Shown piece by piece: positions 52,453 to 59,336 of a stretch of 64,000 nt of DNA. Position 1 is the stretch's first letter; every line of letters begins with the position of its first letter. Below the pieces are notes generated by a model. That model was given only the letters and a program-made list of their open reading frames with translations, did no database searches and was not told the origin of the DNA. The position numbers and the translations under genes are program-made. Source of the stretch: Lachnospiraceae bacterium UBA7199 (lineage in GTDB: Bacteria > Bacillota > Clostridia > Lachnospirales > Lachnospiraceae); the NCBI GenBank assembly GCA_002490775.1, contig DKUR01000022.1, positions 1-64,000 on the forward strand, given 5' to 3'.

Positions 52453-52530
52453 TTAACATAAGGAAAGAGCACGAAGTGCGAAAGACGTTGTTTAACATAA
52501 GGAAAGAGCACGAAGTGCGAAAGACGCTGT
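52453..52530 (+). repeat. Two tandem 39-bp repeats
   Basis: Two copies (52453-52491 and 52492-52530) differ at a single base. Each contains AAGGAAAGAG and the small palindrome GCACGAAGTGC. A degenerate start of a third copy follows (TTAAATTAAG). The unit is a multiple of three and stays open in one frame (NIRKEHEVRKTLF), but no start codon or ribosome site makes it a gene. Confidence 0.85.
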
Positions 52531-52562
52531 TTAAATTAAGAATAGAAAAGGGATTATTGAGT

Positions 52563-53393
52563 ATGAATATATTTAAAGAAATGGGGTTGTCTATTTACAG
52601 CTATAAAAGTTATGCAGAATTTTTGAAAAATAAAAAGGGCAAGGTATTTGGATTTGGTGTAATGCTGGCAGCGATTTATTTTCTGATTACTGTGGGAGTA
52701 CCTGTCGTGCGGTTTTTTGGCGGAGAAAGCATCAGTTCTAAAATAGAAAATACAGTGCCTGACTTTGAGTTGTCAGATGGGGAATTATGGGTGGATGATG
52801 TTTTTGTCTATGATTACAGGGGTACTTATGTTGAAATTGATACAGACGCCCGATCTGTTCTTCGCAGTGCCTATGATATGCAGGATTTTTTAGATAATTA
52901 TACCCAGGTAATCATGATGGATTCGGAAAAAATAATTGTGAAAGATAAAGGACAGGTGCAGCAGTATTATTTTTCTGAGTTAAATTTTGAATTTTCCAGA
53001 AGCGATTTGCTTTTGTTTGTTCCGTACGTTTATATTTTTTTGGCAGTATTTATGGTGATAGCATTTTTGTGGATGGAGATATGGTTTTTTGCAGGCGTAT
53101 TGGTTGTCGCCTTGATTAGTATGATCGTGGCATCCTGCATGAAGGTAAAAATTTCCTTTGGAAAACTTTATCTTCTTAGCGTTTACAGCAGAACATTGCC
53201 TTTAATTATTAAAGCAGCAGTATCCTTCCTGCCTTTTGGAATTCCGTTCTTCTATATAATTAATATTGGATTATCTGTACTGATTGTGGGGCTTGCGCTG
53301 CAGAAGATCAAGCAGCAGCCACAGGCTCCGGCGGGGCCTCCCTATGGCGGTGGCACAGGTAATTATCCCGGTAATGATTTTTCATGGATGTGA
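52563..53393 (+). CDS. DUF1189-like membrane protein
   Basis: A 276-aa membrane protein with about five hydrophobic segments (near residues 27-47, 152-170, 172-195, 205-225, 235-255) and an extracytoplasmic loop (about 50-150). The N-terminus MNIFKEMGLSIYSYKSYAEF matches the DUF1189 pattern that I know from Firmicutes. It ends with a Pro/Gly-rich tail. Function unknown. The reading frame is open from 52374 through the tandem repeats; ATG 52563 is chosen because the domain starts there. The ribosome site is weak (AAAGGGA). Confidence 0.75.
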   Translation: MNIFKEMGLSIYSYKSYAEFLKNKKGKVFGFGVMLAAIYFLITVGVPVVRFFGGESISSKIENTVPDFELSDGELWVDDVFVYDYRGTYVEIDTDARSVLRSAYDMQDFLDNYTQVIMMDSEKIIVKDKGQVQQYYFSELNFEFSRSDLLLFVPYVYIFLAVFMVIAFLWMEIWFFAGVLVVALISMIVASCMKVKISFGKLYLLSVYSRTLPLIIKAAVSFLPFGIPFFYIINIGLSVLIVGLALQKIKQQPQAPAGPPYGGGTGNYPGNDFSWM

Positions 53394-53442
53394 CTTGTAA
53401 TTGAAGTGCTTACGAGGGAAAATATCTTTAGGGCATAAAATA

Positions 53443-53478
53443 AACGGATGGCTCGTTTTACGAGCCATCCGTTGCTTT
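53443..53478. terminator. Bidirectional terminator
   Basis: Perfect 13-base arms, AACGGATGGCTCG and CGAGCCATCCGTT, with a 5-base loop, lie between convergent genes. The plus flank has CTTTTC and the minus flank TTTATTTTATG, so it can end both. Confidence 0.8.
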
Positions 53479-53490
53479 TCCTATTATGTT

Positions 53491-54996
53491 TTATGCTTCT
53501 TCAGAAACAGATTGTTCCTGCATTTTCTGAATTTCAGAATCAAAGGAAAGCATAGGTTTTAGAGACGTGTTCGTCTTGGTGATCTTACGGGCAGTGTAGT
53601 TTTTGGTAATGGCAAATACGGTACCAGATAAGCACAGTACGCCAATCAAGTTGGGAATTGCCATTAAAGCATTTAAGGTATCTGCAATTGCCCAAGCCAG
53701 ATCAAAGCTCATAGTAGCGCCAAATACAATGCAGACAACAAAAATCACTTTATATACAATAGTGGCTTTAGTGCCAAACAAATATTCACATGATTTGGTT
53801 CCGTAAAAAGACCATCCAAGCACTGTGGTAAATGCAAATAAGCTGATGGCGATGGCAACGAATCCCCCTGCCAAAGAGCCAAATCCTTGTGTTAATGCCT
53901 CGCTTACCAGAGAAGCGCCAGTTGATGAAGTTAAAAGTTCCCCTGTTTCTAAATTAATAAGACCAGAGCTTAAAATGGTAAAAGCAGTCAGCGTACAGAC
54001 AACGATTGTATCAAAAAATACTTCGAAAATACCCCACATACCTTGTATAATAGGTTCTTTTACATTAGAAGCAGAGTGTACCATTACAGAAGAGCCAAGG
54101 CCGGCTTCGTTGGAAAACACTCCTCTTTTAAATCCCATTGTCATTGCCTGCTTAATCATAATGCCAGCAGTGGCGCCTGCAATAGGGCGGAGGCCGAAAG
54201 CATTTGTAAAGATAGCGCTAAAAACAGCAGGAACAGAAGTGATATTTAAAATAAGAACAATAATAGTTCCCAGTATGTAAACACATGCCATAAAAGGGAC
54301 AATTTTTTCAGCAACATTTCCTATGGCCTTAATGCCCCCTAAAATAACAAGCGCCGCAACAACTGCAATAATAATGCCTGTTGCAAGAGGTGGAATACTA
54401 AAGGTGTCCTGAAGGGAGCTTGCGATTTCATGTACTTGTGTCATATTACCGATTCCAAAAGAAGCAAATACACAAAACAGAGCAAACAAAATAGCCAGAG
54501 GCTTTGCAAAAATGCCAATGAACTTTTTATTTTTTAACCCGTCCTGAAGATAATACATGGCACCGCCAGACCATTCATTTTTAGAATTTTTGCGGCGGTA
54601 ATAAATACCCAGCACATTTTCGGAATAGTTGGTCATCATTCCAAAAACAGCAGAAAGCCACATCCAGAATACAGCACCTGCACCACCGGTAATGATTGCG
54701 CCTGCGACACCGGCAATATTTCCTACGCCGATGGTTGCAGCCAGTGCAGTTGAAAGAGCCTGAAATTGAGAGATGGACTGTTCTTCCTTGCCAGTGTGGG
54801 CAGTTACATGCTTTTTCTTAAAGATGGCGAGAAAAGTTTCGTTCATCCAGTGTTTAATCCGTGTAATTTGAAAGAATTTCATACCCACGGTTAAATAAAT
54901 GCCTGTGCCGATAATTAATATCAGCATGGGAATTCCCCACACCACATTGTTTATGGCAGAATTCACATTTGAAATCACGTTCATTACATTTTCCAT
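53491..54996 (-). CDS. Sodium:alanine/glycine symporter (AGCS family)
   Basis: A 501-aa transporter with about 11 transmembrane helices. The family signature GVGNIAGVAGAIITGGAGAVFWMW is near residue 95 and NEAGLGSSVMVHSA near residue 295. It takes up alanine or glycine with Na+. GGAGG precedes the ATG. The leader contains a promoter followed at once by a terminator, so it may be controlled by attenuation. Confidence 0.93.
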   Translation of the reverse strand: MENVMNVISNVNSAINNVVWGIPMLILIIGTGIYLTVGMKFFQITRIKHWMNETFLAIFKKKHVTAHTGKEEQSISQFQALSTALAATIGVGNIAGVAGAIITGGAGAVFWMWLSAVFGMMTNYSENVLGIYYRRKNSKNEWSGGAMYYLQDGLKNKKFIGIFAKPLAILFALFCVFASFGIGNMTQVHEIASSLQDTFSIPPLATGIIIAVVAALVILGGIKAIGNVAEKIVPFMACVYILGTIIVLILNITSVPAVFSAIFTNAFGLRPIAGATAGIMIKQAMTMGFKRGVFSNEAGLGSSVMVHSASNVKEPIIQGMWGIFEVFFDTIVVCTLTAFTILSSGLINLETGELLTSSTGASLVSEALTQGFGSLAGGFVAIAISLFAFTTVLGWSFYGTKSCEYLFGTKATIVYKVIFVVCIVFGATMSFDLAWAIADTLNALMAIPNLIGVLCLSGTVFAITKNYTARKITKTNTSLKPMLSFDSEIQKMQEQSVSEEA

Positions 54997-55037
54997 AAAA
55001 TTTCCTCCGTCATAAGCTTAGATAATGAAACAATTAT

Positions 55038-55073
55038 AAAAAAAGAGAATTTACTTTTTAGTAAATCCTCTTT
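55038..55073 (-). terminator. Attenuator-like terminator in the symporter leader
   Basis: On the minus strand AAAGAGGATTTACT pairs with AGTAAATTCTCTTT (one G-U pair) and is followed by TTTTTTT (55044-55038). It is about 8 bases after the predicted transcription start and 42 before the symporter ATG. Confidence 0.7.
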
Positions 55074-55085
55074 GATTACCCCTAT

Positions 55086-55114
55086 ACTATACAGGAAAAA
55101 GGAGAAAAGTACAA
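55086..55114 (-). promoter_or_regulatory. Promoter of the symporter gene
   Basis: On the minus strand TTGTAC (55114-55109), 17 bases, TATAGT (55091-55086). The predicted start falls in a GGGG run just before the terminator. Confidence 0.6.
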
Positions 55115-55388
55115 GAAAAACTTAAAAAGTCCTGTAGAAAGGGAGGATGCCAAGTAAACCTGCGGCTACTTGGCATTTATTATGAAAAAGTTATTAATAA
55201 ATCAATTACTTTGATGTTGGCGTTTACTTCTTTTTTTGTATCTTATGGTATTAGTATAGAATAGAGAAATGTCTAAAGAATGTAATACTGATTAAGTTTT
55301 TTTAAATTAAATATGAACAAAATATGAATGGACAAGTTAGAAATGCAGGAGAACAAATGGTAAGGTTTTACTCCTTTCGGAGAAGTGC
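55115..55388. other. Non-coding spacer with hairpins
   Basis: An AT-rich spacer between two minus-strand genes. It contains one clear hairpin, ATGCCAAGTA/TACTTGGCAT (about 55147-55181), of unknown role. A second stem, CGGAGAAGTG/CACTTCTCCG (55378-55402), overlaps the cyclophilin stop and is its most likely 3' end signal, although it lacks a T-run. I see no gene and no known RNA family. Confidence 0.6.
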
Positions 55389-55910
55389 CTAACACTTCTC
55401 CGGTTCCGGATATTCCACTCCAAAACAATCTACAGTAACAGTTTTTAGCCTTTGATCCTTAAGTGGACGGTCAGAATAATCAGTTGCAGTTTCCGCAATT
55501 TTATTTACAACATCCATACCTTCGATTATCTTGCCAAAAGCAGCGTAGGAGCCATCTAAATGAGGTGATGTCTTGTGCATGATAAAAAACTGGGAGCCTG
55601 CTGAGTCAGGCGCCATGCTTCTTGCCATAGAAAGAACGCCTTCAGTATGCTTTAAATTATTTTCAAAACCGTTTGAGGAAAATTCTCCTTTAATGCTGTA
55701 ACCGGGGCCGCCGCAGCCTGTTCCTTCCGGATCGCCGCCCTGAATCATAAAACCGCGGATTACCCGATGAAAGATCAGTCCGTCATAAAAGTTTTTGTTG
55801 ATCAGGCTGATAAAGTTGTTTACAGAAACAGGAGCAATTTCAGGATAAAGCTCTGCTTTCATGATATCTCCATTTTCCATTGTAAAGGTTACGATGGGAT
55901 TTTGCGCCAT
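55389..55910 (-). CDS. Peptidyl-prolyl cis-trans isomerase, cyclophilin type
   Basis: A 173-aa cytosolic cyclophilin that speeds Xaa-Pro isomerisation in folding proteins. The active-site segment FHRVIRGFMIQGGDPEGTG and GSQFFIMHKTSPHLDGSYAAFG are intact. The frame opens at 55997, but MAQNPIVTFTM at 55910 has AAAGGAAG upstream and is the expected start. Confidence 0.95.
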   Translation of the reverse strand: MAQNPIVTFTMENGDIMKAELYPEIAPVSVNNFISLINKNFYDGLIFHRVIRGFMIQGGDPEGTGCGGPGYSIKGEFSSNGFENNLKHTEGVLSMARSMAPDSAGSQFFIMHKTSPHLDGSYAAFGKIIEGMDVVNKIAETATDYSDRPLKDQRLKTVTVDCFGVEYPEPEKC

Positions 55911-55996
55911 AATGTTAACTTCCTTTCTTTTTGATAATATGATGTGATAAGATATAGCTATGGTACATATTTTATATGAATTGAAAGGACTTGACA

Positions 55997-56875
55997 ATGT
56001 TAAAATGTATTTTGCTTTTCTTGTCGGAATATTATTATAAAATTGTTTTAGAGCGTATCGAGGAGATCAGGGAAAAAACAGAACCCTATGGTGTAGAGGT
56101 ATTGCTGGAGAAAGTACCGCGTACCCTGGAAGATGGTTTGACAGATTATGAGGGGATTATGGAAAGGATAAAGAATACACTGATCATTACGGATGATGCT
56201 AGGACGGTTGATAAATTGCTAAAGGAAAAGCGGTATGTGGTAGTCCTTTATCATGAAAGAAACAGGCAGCAGTGTTTTCCGGCAGTGCGCTATGGGGTGG
56301 AGGATTTGTTTCAGTTGGAATATCAATCTTTTGAGCAGGTATATTTAAGACTTGCCGGCCTTCCCTGGGAGATTCTCCGGACAGAAAGGCTTTTGGTGCG
56401 GGAAAGTACATTAGAGGATGTGGAGGAATTTTACCGGATTTACAGTGATCCATCCATTACCCGCTATATGGAAGACCTTTATAAGGATAAAGATGCGGAA
56501 AAGGCGTATATGCAGTCGTATATTGATCAGATTTATGGCTTTTATGGCTATGGTTTGTGGACGGTTATTTTAAAAGAAAACGGTAGAATCATTGGGCGTG
56601 CAGGGCTCAGTGTGAGAGAAGGATATGAGATACCTGAACTTGGATTTTTAATTGATGTATCTTACCAGAGGCGAGGCTTAGGATTCGAAGTGTGCAGCGG
56701 GATTTTAAAATATGCGGAAGAAGAACTGGAATTTGAAAAGGTTCAGGCACTGGTAGATGAAAGAAATATGGCTTCTATAGGATTGATGAAAAAACTGGGC
56801 TTTGCCTTTGAGAAAGATGTGAAAGTGAATGAACAGGACTATAGGCTTTATATAAAAAAGCTGTTGACAGAATAG
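55997..56875 (+). CDS. GNAT acetyltransferase with an extra N-terminal domain
   Basis: A 292-aa protein. The C-terminal half (about 125-290) is a GNAT domain of the RimJ/RimL kind (TERLLVRESTLEDVEEFYRIY; acetyl-CoA loop YQRRGLGFEV). The first about 120 residues form a separate alpha/beta segment that I cannot name with confidence; it resembles a phosphoreceiver or HAD fragment (TLIITDDARTVDKLLKE). The acceptor is unknown. ATG 55997 has AAAGGA upstream. It is divergent from the cyclophilin gene. Confidence 0.85.
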   Translation: MLKCILLFLSEYYYKIVLERIEEIREKTEPYGVEVLLEKVPRTLEDGLTDYEGIMERIKNTLIITDDARTVDKLLKEKRYVVVLYHERNRQQCFPAVRYGVEDLFQLEYQSFEQVYLRLAGLPWEILRTERLLVRESTLEDVEEFYRIYSDPSITRYMEDLYKDKDAEKAYMQSYIDQIYGFYGYGLWTVILKENGRIIGRAGLSVREGYEIPELGFLIDVSYQRRGLGFEVCSGILKYAEEELEFEKVQALVDERNMASIGLMKKLGFAFEKDVKVNEQDYRLYIKKLLTE

Positions 56876-56906
56876 AAACAGAGTGATATTATGCAATACG
56901 TAAAGC

Positions 56907-56938
56907 AAAGGCGCTGCGGAATAACCGTGGCGCTTTTT
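56907..56938 (+). terminator. Intrinsic terminator after the GNAT gene
   Basis: GCGCTGCGG pairs with CCGTGGCGC (two G-U pairs), extended by A-T pairs and followed by TTTTT. Confidence 0.75.
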
Positions 56939-56950
56939 GATTGTAGGATT

Positions 56951-57002
56951 AAAAAAGCGGAGCAAAGGAGCTTGTATGGAAGTTTCCCAGCTCTGCTTTT
57001 TT
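56951..57002 (+). terminator. Second terminator hairpin, in the amt leader
   Basis: AAAAAGCGGAGC (56952-56963) pairs with GCTCTGCTTTTT (56990-57001; one G-U pair), with the T-run as part of the arm. The 26-base loop carries AAAGGAG and an ATG. As it lies between the GNAT terminator and amt, it may act as an amt attenuator. Confidence 0.65.
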
Positions 57003-57008
57003 AGTTAA
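56976..57008 (+). CDS. Candidate ten-codon leader peptide before amt
   Basis: A short ORF, MEVSQLCFFS, starts at ATG 56976 with a good AAAGGAG (56964-56970) 5 bases upstream. Its start is in the loop of a terminator hairpin and it reads through the 3' arm, so a translating ribosome would open the hairpin. It may be chance; no repeated control codon is evident. Confidence 0.35.
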   Translation: MEVSQLCFFS

Positions 57009-57058
57009 ATAAAGAATATCCTGCAAAAGGGGATTCTAACATGAGGAGGAAAAAATTT

Positions 57059-58804
57059 ATGACAGAAGAAATTATGAGTGCTGTAAGCAGTCAAGTATTT
57101 GGCGTATGGTTCCTAATTGGAGCAGCGCTGGTGTTCTGGATGCAGGCAGGTTTTGCAATGGTGGAGACAGGATTTACCAGAGCCAAAAATGCAGGCAATA
57201 TTCTAATGAAAAATCTGATGGATTTCTGCATTGGAACCGTTGTCTTTATTTTGATTGGTTTTAGTCTGCTGCTGGGTGAAGACATGGCTGGACTGATTGG
57301 AAAACCGGGGTTTGATATTTTTACAAGTTATGAAAGTTTTGACTGGTCCAATTTTGTATTTAACCTTGTGTTCTGTGCAACCACTGCAACAATTGTTTCC
57401 GGAGCAATGGCAGAAAGAACAAAATTCTTATCCTACTGTATTTACTCAGGAGTGATTTCTGCGCTGATTTATCCTATTGAGGCACACTGGATCTGGGGCG
57501 GCGGCTGGCTGGCACAGCTTGGATTCCATGACTTTGCAGGCTCCTGCGCCATTCATATGGTGGGCGGTATTTCCGCGTTAATTGGCGCCAAACTGCTTGG
57601 TCCCCGTATTGGTAAGTTTGTTACAGATAAAAAGGGAAAAGTAACTAAGGTAAATGCATTTCCGGGACATAATCTTCCTATCGGCTGTCTTGGCGTATTT
57701 ATTTTGTGGCTGGGATGGTATGGATTTAACGGAGCAGCATGCACCAGTGTAGAACAGCTCGGTTCTGTATTTGTGACAACAACCATTGCACCTGCAATTG
57801 CAACAGTGGTATGTATGATCTTCACATGGATCAAATATGGAAAGCCTGATGTTTCCATGTGCTTAAATGCTTCCCTGGCCGGTCTGGTAGCAATCACTGC
57901 CCCCTGTGATGTGACGGATGTGACAGGTGCACTGATCATAGGTGCTGTGGCAGGTCTGCTGGTGGTATTTGGTGTCTGGTTCTTAGACTATAAACTACAT
58001 ATTGATGATCCAGTAGGCGCTGTGGCAGTACACTGCTTAAACGGTATTTGGGGCACCATTGCAGTTGGCCTGTTTGCAACCACTTCTGCTCCCGGAAATG
58101 ACAGTATTACAGGACTTTTCTATGGCGGCGGATTTAAGCAGCTTGGCCTGCAGCTATTAGGTTTTGCAGCCGTGGCAGCTTGGACGACAGTTACAATCAC
58201 TATTACCTTTCTTGTGATTAAGGCGATAGCAGGTCTTAGGGCCTCCCAGGAAGAGGAAATTGTGGGACTGGATTCCTGTGAGCATGGTTTGACTTCTGCC
58301 TATGCTGGCTTCAGTATTATGGATATTTCCAATACAATGACTATGGAAATCAATGAAAACACAGATCTTGGAACCGAGGATTATGTCAGTGCTTCTGATG
58401 CACAAAAGGATGCAGCAGTCAAGGTGGCTGCACCGGTTATCGGGACAACAGGCATTTATAAGGTAGCTATTATTGCAAGGTTGTCCAGGTATGATCATTT
58501 AAAGAAGGCAATGAATGATTTGGGTGTAACTGGCATGACAGTAACTCAGGTTATGGGCTGCGGTATCCAGAAGGGTGCAGGAGAAATGTACAGAGGTGTG
58601 GAAGTGGATGCAACATTGATTCCCAAGGTCAAAGTTGAAGTGGTTGTCAGCAAAATTCCTGTTGAGACAGTTATTGAAGCGGCAAAGAAGGCTCTTTATA
58701 CCGGCCATATTGGAGATGGCAAGATTTTTGTTTACAATGTGGATAAGGTGGTTAAGGTCCGTACAGGAGAAGAGGATTTTGCGGCCTTGCAGGATGTAGA
58801 ATAA
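57059..58804 (+). CDS. amt: Ammonium transporter fused to a PII signalling domain
   Basis: A 581-aa fusion. Residues about 1-410 form an Amt channel with 11 helices (ETGFTRAKN; pore region HWIWGGGWLAQLGFHDFAGSCAIHMVGG). A linker (about 410-465) leads to a PII (GlnB/GlnK) domain (about 468-575) with YTGHIGDGKIFVYNV and RTGEEDFAAL. PII trimers normally plug Amt trimers, so fusion would fix that 1:1. The T-loop reads MYRGVEVDA, with Val where Tyr51 is uridylylated in enteric PII. ATG 57059 has AGGAGG 9-10 bases upstream. Confidence 0.94.
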   Translation: MTEEIMSAVSSQVFGVWFLIGAALVFWMQAGFAMVETGFTRAKNAGNILMKNLMDFCIGTVVFILIGFSLLLGEDMAGLIGKPGFDIFTSYESFDWSNFVFNLVFCATTATIVSGAMAERTKFLSYCIYSGVISALIYPIEAHWIWGGGWLAQLGFHDFAGSCAIHMVGGISALIGAKLLGPRIGKFVTDKKGKVTKVNAFPGHNLPIGCLGVFILWLGWYGFNGAACTSVEQLGSVFVTTTIAPAIATVVCMIFTWIKYGKPDVSMCLNASLAGLVAITAPCDVTDVTGALIIGAVAGLLVVFGVWFLDYKLHIDDPVGAVAVHCLNGIWGTIAVGLFATTSAPGNDSITGLFYGGGFKQLGLQLLGFAAVAAWTTVTITITFLVIKAIAGLRASQEEEIVGLDSCEHGLTSAYAGFSIMDISNTMTMEINENTDLGTEDYVSASDAQKDAAVKVAAPVIGTTGIYKVAIIARLSRYDHLKKAMNDLGVTGMTVTQVMGCGIQKGAGEMYRGVEVDATLIPKVKVEVVVSKIPVETVIEAAKKALYTGHIGDGKIFVYNVDKVVKVRTGEEDFAALQDVE

Positions 58805-58839
58805 AACGCTTTTATCTAATCCCTTAGTTTAGTATATAT

Positions 58840-58883
58840 AAAGCAATGCTCCGGGTACTTCCACTGCCCGGGGCTTTGCTTTT
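58840..58883 (+). terminator. Intrinsic terminator after amt
   Basis: AAGCAATGCTCCGGG pairs with CCCGGGGCTTTGCTT (one mismatch, one G-U), running into TTTT. Confidence 0.8.
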
Positions 58884-58924
58884 GGCATGAGATTTCCAAG
58901 CCTGCCTTTGAAGGCACGAAATTG

Positions 58925-58953
58925 TTGACAATACAAAGGGTTTGTGATAGGCT
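58925..58953 (+). promoter_or_regulatory. metG promoter
   Basis: TTGACA (58925-58930), 17 bases, TAGGCT (58948-58953), with an extended -10 TG (58945-58946). Confidence 0.65.
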
Positions 58954-58964
58954 AACACTATCTT

Positions 58965-59265
58965 AGATGATTGGAAAAAGCAGTGACGAAGAGAGTAGGT
59001 ACAGGGAAGCTTTACAGAGAATGTTTCCAGTGGGCGGATGGAAAGCCTTAGGCTGAGAGAAACAAGGTGGAAATGGACTGAACATGGCTTCTGAGCAGTG
59101 CACCGATCCGGCTTGGATAAGTCGGTTAGATTGCAACAGGTCCGCCTGTTACAGCGGGAGGGTATATTTGTACCTGCAGAGGTTTTTGCCGCGAGGCAGA
59201 GATGAAAAGAAGTGGTACCACGGCATATTGGCTGTCTTCTATCGTTAGATGGAAGGCAGTTTTTT
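58965..59265 (+). promoter_or_regulatory. T-box leader, methionine specifier
   Basis: The region has the full T-box layout: AGTAGGTA (58994-59001) of the Stem I AG motif, a specifier-loop segment GAACATGGC with ATG at 59084-59086, the T-box sequence TGGTACCACGG (59213-59223), and a terminator with arms at 59232-59242 and 59249-59259 followed by TTTTTT. Uncharged tRNA-Met would pair at the specifier and T-box to favour antitermination. The ATG specifier agrees with the metG gene below. Boundaries are approximate. Confidence 0.93.
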
Positions 59266-59336
59266 ATCTTATATTTTTATAAAGTAGAGCCTTCCGGGGC
59301 ATACTCTGCACAAAAAAGAGAAAGGAATGGTCAGAA

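Noticed and set aside
52453..52530. CRISPR array
   Set aside because: Only two directly adjoining units with no spacers, and no cas gene in the window.
52374..52562. N-terminal extension of the DUF1189-like protein through the tandem repeats
   Set aside because: The added residues overlap the end of fba and its terminator, no ribosome site supports them, and the membrane domain starts at 52563.
55147..55181. Terminator of a plus-strand gene
   Set aside because: No plus-strand gene lies upstream and the T-run is poor; reported only as a hairpin.
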